From: Pseudomonas hydrolytica
GTDB lineage: Bacteria; Pseudomonadota; Gammaproteobacteria; Pseudomonadales; Pseudomonadaceae
Assembly (NCBI RefSeq): GCF_021495345.1
Contig: NZ_CP099397.1
Location: 3,844,001-3,908,000, forward strand
Direction: 5' to 3'
DNA length: 64,000 nucleotides
Both the position numbers and the translations under genes were made by a program. Below are positions 26,664-35,294 of this stretch, in pieces. How positions within the stretch are numbered: the stretch's first letter is position 1; each line of letters begins with the position of its first letter. Below the pieces are notes generated by a model that worked only from the letters and a program-made list of their open reading frames with translations, did no database searches and was not told where the DNA came from.

Positions 26664-28727
26664 TCAGAAGCTCAGGCTGGTCTGCACGTACAAGGTGCGC
26701 GGTTGGCCCAGGTACTTGCCGCGGTTGGTATCGGTGGAACGCGTGTAGTACTGGCGATCGAGCAGGTTCTTGACCCCGGCGGCCAGCGTCAGGCCGTTGC
26801 CGAAATCGTACTGGCCGCGAGCGTTCCAGCTGGCATAGCCCGGGATCTCGCCAAGCGCGCCGTCGGCACTTTCCTCGCGGGTGTTGGCCGAGTCGGCGAA
26901 CTGGCGGGTCTGCGCGTAGCCGTCCAGGTTCCACACCCAGGGGCCGCTGGCATAACGCAAGCCCAGCGTGGCGACCTGGCGCGAGTAGAACGGCACGTCG
27001 TTGCCCTGGTTGGGCCCGTCTTCCTCCCGCGTGGCCTTGGTCAGCACCAGCGAGGCGTAGGCGGAAAGCCCGGCCAGACGCGGATCCAGCGCGGCGAAGT
27101 CGACACCACCGGCCAGCTCGACACCGCGGTGGCGGGTCTCGCCGGCATTGCGCCAGACCGCATCGACCAGTTCCAGCTGATCGTCGAAGTCGATCCGGAA
27201 CAGCGTCAGTTCACCATTCAACAGGCCATCGTCGTAGCGCGTACCCAGCTCATAGGTGTAGGCCTTCTCGCCCTGCAGGTCGCTGTCCTGCGACAGCTGG
27301 AAGTACTGGATGCTGCCGAACGAGGTGTTGGCGTTGGCGAACAGCTTCCAGGCATCGGACAGGTGGTACATCAGGTTCAGCGATGGCAGCGGCTCGCTGT
27401 AGCGCTGCTCCTGATCGACGCCGCTGAGGCGGTTGCGCGAGGTCACCCGCACCTGTTCGTAACGCACGCCGGGGGTCAGGGTCCAGCGGCCGATGTCGAT
27501 GCGATCGTCGATGTACAGGGCGTGCGCTTCGGTACTGGCGCTGGTCGAAGTGGCCAGGCGGCGCGGTACGCTGTAAGGGTTGCCGCCGGTGCCGAAGTTG
27601 ACGCGGTCGTAACGCTTCTCGGAGGAATCCTCTTCGGTGTAGCGATAGCCGATGCCCACTTCGTGGCTGCTGTCACCGACGAACAGCACCTGCGAATAGC
27701 GCGGCTCGATGCCGAACACCTCGTAATGACGGGGAAACTCACGCAGCCAGGTCAGGCGATCGGCGCCATTGTTGGCCAGCACCGCGCCCCGGTAGCTGGT
27801 GTTGTAGAAGCTGGTGATCTCGAAACTGCTCAACGCATCCGGGCTGCGCTTGTACTTGAGCACCGCCTGCTTGCGATCCCCTTCGAAATTGTCATACGGA
27901 CGGTTGCTGGCGTAGGGGTCCTGCTCGAATTCGGCGGCGGTGAGGCCACCCGGCATATCGGCGTCGGCGCGGTAGTACTGCAGGCTGCCGGACAGCTCGT
28001 CGATCTCGCTCAGGGCATAACGGTACTTGAGCATCACGTCGTCGATGCGCGTGCCGCTCTGCTCGCGGAAGGTATCGCCGCGCACGCCCGAATACAGCAG
28101 GGCCATGCCCAGACCGTTGTCGGCGGTGCCGCCGAGGAAGGCACTGCTGCGGTTGAGGAAACCGCCCTGCGCCGGCGCCGATTCGCTCTGGAAGCTGACC
28201 TCGCGCGCCATCTCCTCGGGAATCCCGCGGGTAACGAAGTTGATGATGCCGCCGACGTTCTGCGGGCCATAACGCACCGCACCACCGCCACGCACCACGT
28301 CGATGGACTCGATGTTGCCCAGGCTGGTGGGGGCCAGCGACAGCTGCGGCTGACCATAGGGCGCCACCGCCAGGGGCACGCCGTCCTGCAGGATGGTGGC
28401 GCGCGGCGACAGTCGCGAAGTCAGACCGCGCGTGCCGACATTGAGGGAGATGTCACTGCCGCCGGTGCCGTTGCTGTCCTGCACCTGCAGACCGGGAACC
28501 CGACGCAAGACTTCGCGCACGCTGCTCGCGCCGCTTTCCTGAATCTGCTGGCGGCGCAGCACGCTGCGCGCACCGGCATGGTTGAGTACGTCCTGCTCGC
28601 TCGCCTCACCCAGCCAGTCGCCCACCACCTCGGTGCCTTCCAGCTCTACACGCTCGGCCAGGGCGGGTAGATGGGTAAAGGCCAGGGCTACGCCCAGCGC
28701 CAGGTAACTGCGTCTGACGACAAACAT
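26664..28727 (-). CDS. TonB-dependent outer-membrane receptor, FecA-like
   Basis: A 687-residue protein with a signal peptide cleaved near residue 24 (HLPALA), a plug domain (about 50-165; SVREVLRRVPGLQVQD, LGNIESIDVVRGGGAVRYG, NVGGIINFVT) and a 22-strand-type barrel ending in aromatic YVQTSLSF. The DADMPGGLTAAEFEQDPY segment resembles Fe(III)-dicitrate receptors. The N-terminal STN signalling domain of true FecA is missing and no fecIR pair is adjacent, so it should not signal to an ECF sigma factor. GGGGGAGCG precedes the ATG at 28727. A Fur box lies upstream. Confidence 0.92.
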   Translation of the reverse strand: MFVVRRSYLALGVALAFTHLPALAERVELEGTEVVGDWLGEASEQDVLNHAGARSVLRRQQIQESGASSVREVLRRVPGLQVQDSNGTGGSDISLNVGTRGLTSRLSPRATILQDGVPLAVAPYGQPQLSLAPTSLGNIESIDVVRGGGAVRYGPQNVGGIINFVTRGIPEEMAREVSFQSESAPAQGGFLNRSSAFLGGTADNGLGMALLYSGVRGDTFREQSGTRIDDVMLKYRYALSEIDELSGSLQYYRADADMPGGLTAAEFEQDPYASNRPYDNFEGDRKQAVLKYKRSPDALSSFEITSFYNTSYRGAVLANNGADRLTWLREFPRHYEVFGIEPRYSQVLFVGDSSHEVGIGYRYTEEDSSEKRYDRVNFGTGGNPYSVPRRLATSTSASTEAHALYIDDRIDIGRWTLTPGVRYEQVRVTSRNRLSGVDQEQRYSEPLPSLNLMYHLSDAWKLFANANTSFGSIQYFQLSQDSDLQGEKAYTYELGTRYDDGLLNGELTLFRIDFDDQLELVDAVWRNAGETRHRGVELAGGVDFAALDPRLAGLSAYASLVLTKATREEDGPNQGNDVPFYSRQVATLGLRYASGPWVWNLDGYAQTRQFADSANTREESADGALGEIPGYASWNARGQYDFGNGLTLAAGVKNLLDRQYYTRSTDTNRGKYLGQPRTLYVQTSLSF

Positions 28728-28798
28728 TGTGAATCGCTCCCCCAGTGAACGGCCGTAGCCCAAAAAAGGAGCGAACTCTAGAACGTTGTAAATAAAAT

Positions 28799-28817
28799 GT
28801 AAATAACAACGATTATC
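28799..28817 (-). promoter_or_regulatory. Predicted Fur box upstream of the FecA-like receptor
   Basis: On the minus strand the 19-mer GATAATCGTTGTTATTTAC matches the classical 19-bp Fur consensus at about 12 of 19 positions, including an intact GATAAT half. It lies about 72 bp upstream of the receptor start in an AT-rich interval that must contain the promoter, so iron repression by Fur is likely. Confidence 0.6.
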
Positions 28818-28857
28818 AGATGTTAAAAAAATCCATTATGGACACCGACATCCACCC

Positions 28858-29763
28858 TCACTTCGGAATGGCCAGCGCAGCGGGCACCGGCAAGACGCGC
28901 GGCTTGCGAAACACCAGCACATTGCCCGCCATCACCAGGGCCAGACCGAGCAGCGCGGGAGCCGTCCACTGATAGCCCTCGGCGAACACCGAGATGTTCA
29001 GCGCCACCACCGGGAACAGCACCGTGCAGTAGGCGGCGCGCTCCGGCCCCATGCGCCCGACCAGGGTCAGGTAGGCGGTAAACCCTATGACCGAACCGGG
29101 AATCGCCAGGTACAGCAGCGAGCCGACGTAGCGCGCGTTCCACTCGAAGGCGAACGGCGTGCCGCTGACCAGGCAGATGCCCACCAGCATCAGCGCGCCA
29201 TAGAGCATGCCCCAGGCGTTGGTGGTCAGCGGCTTGAGCCCGGCCTTCTGCTGCAGGCTGGAGAGCATGTTGCCGGCGGAGAAGCACAGCGTGCCGCACA
29301 GCGCCAGGCCGATGCCCAGCAGGCTTTCGCGGCTGGCCTCGTGCCCGGCCAGTTCCGGCCAGAACAGCAGCCCCAGGCCGGCCAGCCCCAGGCCGCCGCC
29401 GAGCAGCACGTTGGCGGCGATGCGCTGCTTGAAGAACAGCCGCGCATTGATCGCGTTCCACAAGGTGGCGGTGGAGAAGATCACCGCGATCAGGCCGCTG
29501 GGGATCCACTGGCTGGCGGTGTAGAAGCACAGGAAGTTGAGGCAGAACAGACACAGGCCCTGCACCAGGCAGATGCCCTGGCCGCGACGATCCAGCGGCT
29601 GCAGGCGCCCGCTGAACCAGAGCATGGCGAACAGCACCGCCGAGGCCAATGCGAAGCGATAGGCGATGGAGGCGGCCACGGCCACCTCGCCCATCTGCAA
29701 TTTGATGGCGATCCAGGTGGTGCCCCAGATCAGCACGGTAAGCAGGTATAGCGACAGGTTCAT
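28858..29763 (-). CDS. EamA/DMT-family transporter
   Basis: A 301-residue inner-membrane protein with about ten hydrophobic helices and two EamA repeats (first from MNLSLYLLTVLIWGTTWIAIKLQ, second from about residue 150, LLGIGLALCGTLCFSAGNML). The start at 29763 has GGAGAA nine bases upstream; longer versions of the frame lack conservation. Family members export amino acids or other metabolites. It is divergent from the UvrD-like helicase gene. Confidence 0.9.
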   Translation of the reverse strand: MNLSLYLLTVLIWGTTWIAIKLQMGEVAVAASIAYRFALASAVLFAMLWFSGRLQPLDRRGQGICLVQGLCLFCLNFLCFYTASQWIPSGLIAVIFSTATLWNAINARLFFKQRIAANVLLGGGLGLAGLGLLFWPELAGHEASRESLLGIGLALCGTLCFSAGNMLSSLQQKAGLKPLTTNAWGMLYGALMLVGICLVSGTPFAFEWNARYVGSLLYLAIPGSVIGFTAYLTLVGRMGPERAAYCTVLFPVVALNISVFAEGYQWTAPALLGLALVMAGNVLVFRKPRVLPVPAALAIPK

Positions 29764-29912
29764 CGAAGGTTCTCCAAGACTGCCCCCAGTCTGGAACCGC
29801 CGCGCGGGCGCCGCTTGCACAAAGTTGCGCATTTCTCCATGCGCCATCACTGCCTGCCATCGCCTCGCAGGCTTTATCATGCGGGTTTTGTCAGCCAGGC
29901 CACTCTCACCGC

Positions 29913-31799
29913 ATGCTTTCTGCCGTCGCGCGCTACAAACAACTGCTATCCGGCGCCCTCGCCCGCTATTTCCCCCGCACCACCGCCTACCTGCGCGCCG
30001 AGCGCGAAGCCGCGCAGCCACGCAAAACCGCGCGCAAGCAGAGCAAGAAGAAGGCCAGCGGCAGCAGGAAGACCGGCAGCCGCAAGGATGCCGGCGGCAA
30101 ACCCGGCCCCGCCGGCATCTACCCCGCAACCCGGCTGAAGGTCGAAGACGCCCAGGTGCAGGCCATGCGCGAGCGCGTGGCCCAGGCGGTGAGCGCCGGA
30201 CTGATCGGTGCGCCGTCGGACGAGCAGTGGGCAATGATTCTCTGCCGCGCCCCGCTGGCGCGCATCTTCGCCGGCGCCGGCTCGGGCAAATCGAGCACCC
30301 TGGTGCTGCGCGTGGTGTTCCTGCTCTGCCACCTGGAAGTCGACCCCAAGCGCCTGACGGTGATCTCCTTCACCAACGCCTCCTGCGCCGAGTTGCGCGA
30401 GCGCCTGCAGCGCCTGCTGGGCTTCTGGCACTACCCGCACGATGCGCACCAGTGCGTGCGCACCTTTCACGCCGCCATGGCCACGCTGGCCAAGGAGTGC
30501 CTGGGCAACCCGCGCTGGTTCGAGCAACTGGACGACCCCGCAGAAGAACCGGACAACCCGCTCACCGGCGCTCGCCTGCGCCCGGCGCAGCAGCGCCTGC
30601 TCAGGCAGGCCTACCAGAACGCCTACGCCGAGGACGCGCGCTTTCGCGTCCTGACCCATCGCCTGCTCAAACTGCCGGCTCCCGAGGAGCCGCCAAAGGG
30701 CAAGGCCAAGGCGCCGCTGGATGCCTGCAAGCTGCTCGGCGAATTCGCCGCCCTGCCCCTGTTCGAGCTGCTGCATGGGCAGATCGATTTTGCCGAAAGC
30801 CTCGGCATTCGCCTCGACCGTCTGGACCTGAAGACGCTGGCCTGCGGCCCCCGCGAGCGCGATTTCATCGAGACCATGCAGCGCTTCCACCAGCACTTCA
30901 CCGCCCTGCTGCACAGCCAGGGGCTGATCAGCTTCAACGGCGCCTTCGCGCAATTGAGCGAGCGCCTGCAAGGCGCCGGCGACAAACCCGGTCCGGCACT
31001 GCTCGCCCTGAGCCACCTGCTGATCGACGAATTCCAGGACATCTCGCCGCAGATCGTGCTGTGGCTGCAGGCCGTGCACCGGCGACTGCACCAGGCAGGC
31101 GAGCGCATCAGCCTGATGGCCATCGGCGACGACTGGCAATCGATCTACGGCTGGCGTGGCAACTCGCCGGAGCTGTTCATCGACTTCGACCGGCACTTCC
31201 CCAGCCGCGGACGCGGCAAGAGCACCACCCTGCTGCTGAACACCAACTACCGCAGCATCGAACCGGTGATCCGCGATGGCGAGAAGGTGCTGGCCGAGGT
31301 CCAGAACAAGCAGGCCAAGACCTGCGTCGCGGCCCGGGCGATGCAGCCGGGCGATCATGGCGTCAGGTTGATCCAGCGCTTCGACCTGGCCGGCGGCCTG
31401 CCGCGGCTGCTCGAAGAGATTCGCGCGCAATGCGCCCATGTCGCCAGCCGCCCCGGCGCCGACCGCACCGCCGTGCTGCTGCTCAGCCGGCGCAACGAGC
31501 CGTTGCAGCAGGTACGCGCGCAGCTGGACAAGGCGTTGCCGGTCAAGGCCCTGACCATCCACCGCGCCAAGGGCCTGCAGGCCGAGGTGGCGATCATCCT
31601 CGACGACTGCCTGCCGGTGGAAAAGCACCCGCTGCGCAACGCGCTCTACGCCCAGTGCGGCTTCTTCGCCGGCAGCTACGACCAGGCCATGCAGGACGAA
31701 ACCCGGCGCCTGGCCTATGTGGCCATCACCCGCGGCGTGAGCCGGGTGCTGTGGTACACGCGCAAGGCCCAGGGCGCGACCCAATGCCTGGCGCGCTAG
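29913..31799 (+). CDS. UvrD/Rep-type superfamily I DNA helicase
   Basis: A 628-residue SF1 helicase. A Lys/Arg-rich stretch at about residues 35-60 (QSKKKASGSRKTGSRK) precedes the motor. Motif I (Walker A) is FAGAGSGKSSTL (about 123-134), motif Ia TVISFTNASC, motif II LLIDEFQDISP (about 369), motif III AIGDDWQSIYGWRGN (about 404), motif V TIHRAKGLQAE and motif VI YVAITRGVSRVLWY. It is shorter than UvrD or Rep (about 670-720 residues). DNA repair or replication restart is the family role. The start is chosen because translation from 29913 includes the conserved RYKQLLSGALARYFP stretch. Confidence 0.9.
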   Translation: MLSAVARYKQLLSGALARYFPRTTAYLRAEREAAQPRKTARKQSKKKASGSRKTGSRKDAGGKPGPAGIYPATRLKVEDAQVQAMRERVAQAVSAGLIGAPSDEQWAMILCRAPLARIFAGAGSGKSSTLVLRVVFLLCHLEVDPKRLTVISFTNASCAELRERLQRLLGFWHYPHDAHQCVRTFHAAMATLAKECLGNPRWFEQLDDPAEEPDNPLTGARLRPAQQRLLRQAYQNAYAEDARFRVLTHRLLKLPAPEEPPKGKAKAPLDACKLLGEFAALPLFELLHGQIDFAESLGIRLDRLDLKTLACGPRERDFIETMQRFHQHFTALLHSQGLISFNGAFAQLSERLQGAGDKPGPALLALSHLLIDEFQDISPQIVLWLQAVHRRLHQAGERISLMAIGDDWQSIYGWRGNSPELFIDFDRHFPSRGRGKSTTLLLNTNYRSIEPVIRDGEKVLAEVQNKQAKTCVAARAMQPGDHGVRLIQRFDLAGGLPRLLEEIRAQCAHVASRPGADRTAVLLLSRRNEPLQQVRAQLDKALPVKALTIHRAKGLQAEVAIILDDCLPVEKHPLRNALYAQCGFFAGSYDQAMQDETRRLAYVAITRGVSRVLWYTRKAQGATQCLAR

Positions 31800-31834
31800 A
31801 TGGCGGCGCACCGGCGACGGCACTTTTTCGCAGG

Positions 31835-31950
31835 CAACAAAAAACCCGCCTAAGCGGGTTTCTTCCCAACCATCCGACATCCTGTCGGTAGCCATCGTGG
31901 CCTGGTCATCTTCCTTGATCCTCAGCGCTCCGTCGCTGCAGGGGATGTGT
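31835..31950 (-). ncRNA. Candidate Rsm-family regulatory small RNA (RsmX/Y/Z-like)
   Basis: Reading the minus strand from about 31950, roughly 116 nt carry six GGA motifs. Three are displayed in hairpin loops: CAGCG-ACGGAG-CGCTG (31938-31923, an ANGGAN hexaloop), ATC-AAGGAA-GAT (31919-31908) and CCGACA-GGA-TGTCGG (31888-31874, the ACAGGATGT core typical of RsmX/Z loops). Two more GGA lie in the linker before a strong rho-independent terminator (31861-31842, then six T). A -35-like TTGCCA (31979-31974) and -10-like TACTCT (31958-31953) precede it, and a GacA-like upstream site lies at 32003-32020. Such RNAs sequester RsmA/CsrA. It could instead be part of the cytochrome b561 3' UTR. Confidence 0.65.
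31842..31861 (-). terminator. Strong rho-independent terminator, usable in both directions
   Basis: AAACCCGC-CTAA-GCGGGTTT is an 8-bp perfect stem with a 4-nt loop. On the minus strand it continues into a six-T run, ending the candidate small RNA; on the plus strand it follows the helicase gene by 42 bp but with a poorer T-run. Confidence 0.85.
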
Positions 31951-32002
31951 GTAGAGTAGAGATCGATTCGCGCTGGCAACAGTGGAGGTTGCCGTCCAAG
32001 CG

Positions 32003-32020
32003 TGTAAGCCTTTTGCCATA
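32003..32020 (-). promoter_or_regulatory. GacA-type upstream activating site candidate
   Basis: On the minus strand TATGGCAAAAGGCTTACA keeps the right half CTTACA of the GacA consensus TGTAAG-N6-CTTACA perfectly, and 9 of 14 specified positions overall. It sits about 57-74 bp upstream of the predicted start of the candidate Rsm RNA. Confidence 0.4.
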
Positions 32021-32030
32021 GCCGCTCGAA

Positions 32031-32564
32031 TCAGCGACCTATCATCCGCGCCAGCACATCCTCGCCACCCTGGCGGCGGTGGAACAGCGCCATGGCCACG
32101 TGGCCGATCACCAGAAGCAGCAGCAACCAGCCGAGGTTGCCGTGCAGGAGGCTGGCCGGGGCGATCATCCAGTCGATCTTGGGATCACTGAAACCGGGCA
32201 TGACGGTCATGCCGAAGGCGACGAACTCCCGGCCGGAACCGTACTGGCGCAGCAGGGCGATAAAGGGAATCACGAACAGCAGGCCGTACAGCGTCAGGTG
32301 GCCGAGCCGCGCCAGGGTGCTGACCGACGCCGGCCGACGGTTGCGGCTGTACAGCGCCCAGCACAGGCGGATGACCACCAGCACCATCAGCAGCAGGCCA
32401 GTGGCCTTGTGCGTGCCCCAGGCGAACTTGTCCAGGGCGCTGTCTTCCAGCAGCACATGAACGATGACGGTGACGAATTGCCAAGCGAGCAATACCGCCA
32501 TGCTCCAGTGCAGCGCACGGCTCACGCTGCCGTAGCGCTGCGCGCAATCATGCAGTTGCGACAT
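32031..32564 (-). CDS. Cytochrome b561
   Basis: A 177-residue inner-membrane di-heme protein with four hydrophobic helices. Conserved histidines are visible in the helix-1 context YGSVSRALHW (about residue 19), in WGTHKATGLLL (about 51), and in the later helices (ASLLHGNLGWLLLLLVIGHVA). Family members pass electrons between quinol and periplasmic partners, and CybB acts as a superoxide:ubiquinone oxidoreductase. The start at 32564 has GGAGAGAA upstream; a longer frame to 32654 is not conserved. Confidence 0.9.
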   Translation of the reverse strand: MSQLHDCAQRYGSVSRALHWSMAVLLAWQFVTVIVHVLLEDSALDKFAWGTHKATGLLLMVLVVIRLCWALYSRNRRPASVSTLARLGHLTLYGLLFVIPFIALLRQYGSGREFVAFGMTVMPGFSDPKIDWMIAPASLLHGNLGWLLLLLVIGHVAMALFHRRQGGEDVLARMIGR

Positions 32565-32756
32565 CCCGGTTCTCTCCAATGTCATGAGGTGAATCGCTGA
32601 GCGGACGCACCGGCGCGTCCGAACATCCGTGGCAAAGACCCGTTGCAGACGCAATGGTGCCCTGCCCCCGGAATACCGGGAGCAACGCAGATGTTAACGG
32701 TTATGTCACCAAGGCATCACGGCACGCCGCTGCAAGCGCAGCAGCGTGCCGGACGA

Positions 32757-35294
32757 TCAGGCGTCGCGCAGCGCCTCGCGCCAGGCGCGATGCTGCGGCT
32801 CCTGCCAGATGCGCGCATGTAGCCGCGCCATGCCGTCAGGGTCATTGAGCAGGCGCCAGCGGGTGGCTTCGACGCGACCCTGCGGCCCGGCGGCGAGGAT
32901 CTCGCCGATACGCTCGTCGCGCAGCGCCTCGGCAGCCGGCACCACCTTGGCATGGCGTGCGCGCGCCATGGCGCAGACCAGCGCGTTGTACAGCGGATCG
33001 ACCACGGCGCGAAGAAAGCCCTGGTGCAACGCACGCGAACTGTTCAGACGCTCGTACTCGGCGGTATTGCTCAGCTCGCGCGGCACCTGGTGCTCCTCGG
33101 GAATCAGGAACAGCTTGCTGCGCCGCGCCGCCAGGCCGGGCGCGGTACGGCTGGTCAGCACCGACACCACCGGCGAAAGCACCAGGGATACGACGATGGG
33201 CGCCAGCCACCAGAGGAAGTCCGGGTTCAGCCAGCCGACCAGCGCCGTCCAGCCGATCCCCAGCAGCACCTGCGAGCCATGGCGGCGCCAGGCCTCGCTC
33301 CAGGGCGTGGCGTCATCCACCCGCTGCGGCGAATTCCACTGCACCGACCAGCCGAGGAAGGCTGCGGTGACGAACAGGCTGTGAAACAGCATGCGCACCG
33401 GTGCCAGCAGCACCGAGCATAAGGTTTCCAGCAGCATCGACAGCAGCACGCGCAGGCGCCCGCCATAGGCTTCCGCGCCCTGGATCCAGATCAGCAGCAC
33501 GCTGAGCAGCTTGGGCAGGAACAACAGGGTCATGGTCGCGGAGAACAGCGCCACGGCCTCCATCGGCTGCCAGCGCGGCCACAGCGGATAGAGCTGGTTG
33601 GGCTGCAGGAAGTACTCCGGCACCATCAGCGTATGGATCGCCAGCAGGCCGGTGGACAGCAGCAGGAACAGCAGCCACAGCGGCGCCGACAGGTAGGACA
33701 TGACGCCGGTGAGAAATACCACCCGGTGCACCGCGTGCATGCCGCGCACCAGGAACAGACGGAAGTTCATCAGGTTGCCGTGGCACCAGCGACGGTCACG
33801 CTTGAGCTCGTCGAGCAGGTTCGGCGGCAGCTCCTCGTAGCTGCCCGGCAGGTCGTAGGCGATCCATACGCCCCAGCCGGCGCGGCGCATCAGCGCGGCC
33901 TCGACGAAATCGTGGGAAAGGATCGCGCCGGCGAAGGCGCCGGTACCCGGCAGCGGAGCCAGGGCGCAGTGCTCGATGAAGGGTTTGACCCGGATGATCG
34001 CGTTGTGGCCCCAGTAATGCGATTCACCAAGCTGCCAGAAGTTGAGGCCGGCGGTGAACAGCGGGCCGTAGACGCTGGTGGCGAACTGCTGCAGGCGCGC
34101 ATAGAGGGTGTCCATGCCCGAGGCCTTGGGCGCGGTCTGGATGATGCCGGCGCCGGGGTTGGCTTCCATCAGCCGCACCAGACGGGTCAGGCATTCGCCG
34201 CTCATCACGCTGTCGGCGTCGAGCACCACCATGTAGCGGTAGTTGCTGCCCCAGCGCCGGCAAAAGTCGTCGATGTTGCCGCTCTTGCGCTTCACCCGCC
34301 GCCGGCGGCGGCGGTAGAAGATGTGGCCGAAGCCGTCCACCTCGCGGCACAGCTCCAGCCAGGCCTTCTGCTCGGCGACGCAGATGTCGGGGTCGTTGCT
34401 GTCGCTGAGGACGAACAGGTCGAAGTGTTCCAGCTGACCGGTTTCGCGCAGCGATTCGTAGGTGGCGCGCAGGCCGGCGAACACTCGCGGCACGTGCTCG
34501 TTGGCGATGGGCATCACAAGCGCGGTGCGGGCCTGTGGCGAGATCGGCTCGTCGCCGCAACTGCTGGCCGAGATGCTGTAGCGGTCACGCCCCTTGAGCA
34601 GCTGGAAGAAGCCCATCAGGGCGGTCCAGAAGCCCATCGACACCCAGCAGAACAGCAAGGCGAACAGCGCCAGGATGCTGGTCTGCACCACATAGGGCAG
34701 GATCTGCCGTGCCGACTCCTGCCAGGGCTGCTCGAACACCAGGCCGAGGTCGACCAGCGACCAGCCCTGATAGGGCAGCACGGACTTCATGTACCAGGTG
34801 GCGACCACGGTCTGGGTCACCATCAACAGCAACAGCGCCGTACGCCGTATGGCGGCGACGTGGCGCCAGCGCGCTTCGGCGAAGTCCTCGGTTTCCCGGG
34901 TGCGTGGGCGCGGCGCCGGCTTCTTGCCCTTCAGGCGGCGCCAGCCGCGCTGCAGGATGTTGGTCTGCCAGGGCTCGGGCACCATGCGCGTGCGCTTGAT
35001 CGGCGGCGCCGACTCGATGGTCGGCCGTCCCTGATGGTCCTGCACGATACGGCAGCCGTGCTCGAGCGCATCCGGCCAGCCGAGGGCCAGGCGCGCCGGC
35101 ACCGAGTCGAGCAGTTCGCGGGTTTCCTCCTGCGGCTGCGCCATGGCCGCGCCCTGCTCCTGCAGGGCGCGGTGCAGCGTGGCGAGGTCGCCGCCCTGCT
35201 CCAGGCGTCGGGCCAGGTCCTGCTGCCGCTGCTGATCGAGCGGCAGCTCGCCGATATAGTCCTGAATCAGCGTAGCGTCGAGGGAGTTATTCAT
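32757..35294 (-). CDS. opgH: Glucans biosynthesis glucosyltransferase OpgH (MdoH)
   Basis: An 845-residue inner-membrane GT2 glycosyltransferase. Two N-terminal helices (about residues 145-230) precede the catalytic domain: [10 protein letters not shown] (about 360) is the metal/UDP site, and [12 protein letters not shown] (about 505) is the processive-type R-x-x-R-W motif. Several C-terminal membrane helices follow. With OpgG it makes the beta-1,2-linked backbone of osmoregulated periplasmic glucans from UDP-glucose. Its ATG (35292-35294) overlaps the end of opgG by 8 bp, indicating coupling. Confidence 0.97.
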   Translation of the reverse strand: MNNSLDATLIQDYIGELPLDQQRQQDLARRLEQGGDLATLHRALQEQGAAMAQPQEETRELLDSVPARLALGWPDALEHGCRIVQDHQGRPTIESAPPIKRTRMVPEPWQTNILQRGWRRLKGKKPAPRPRTRETEDFAEARWRHVAAIRRTALLLLMVTQTVVATWYMKSVLPYQGWSLVDLGLVFEQPWQESARQILPYVVQTSILALFALLFCWVSMGFWTALMGFFQLLKGRDRYSISASSCGDEPISPQARTALVMPIANEHVPRVFAGLRATYESLRETGQLEHFDLFVLSDSNDPDICVAEQKAWLELCREVDGFGHIFYRRRRRRVKRKSGNIDDFCRRWGSNYRYMVVLDADSVMSGECLTRLVRLMEANPGAGIIQTAPKASGMDTLYARLQQFATSVYGPLFTAGLNFWQLGESHYWGHNAIIRVKPFIEHCALAPLPGTGAFAGAILSHDFVEAALMRRAGWGVWIAYDLPGSYEELPPNLLDELKRDRRWCHGNLMNFRLFLVRGMHAVHRVVFLTGVMSYLSAPLWLLFLLLSTGLLAIHTLMVPEYFLQPNQLYPLWPRWQPMEAVALFSATMTLLFLPKLLSVLLIWIQGAEAYGGRLRVLLSMLLETLCSVLLAPVRMLFHSLFVTAAFLGWSVQWNSPQRVDDATPWSEAWRRHGSQVLLGIGWTALVGWLNPDFLWWLAPIVVSLVLSPVVSVLTSRTAPGLAARRSKLFLIPEEHQVPRELSNTAEYERLNSSRALHQGFLRAVVDPLYNALVCAMARARHAKVVPAAEALRDERIGEILAAGPQGRVEATRWRLLNDPDGMARLHARIWQEPQHRAWREALRDA

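Noticed and set aside
26703..28670. 655-codon plus-strand frame opposite the TonB receptor
   Set aside because: Shadow frame; translation is Ala/Val/Gln/His-rich with no domain, and the minus-strand receptor is clear.
29946..31979. 677-codon minus-strand frame opposite the helicase, overlapping the candidate small RNA
   Set aside because: It is the shadow of the SF1 helicase. Its first codons run through the hairpins and the terminator, which fits an RNA better than a protein start.
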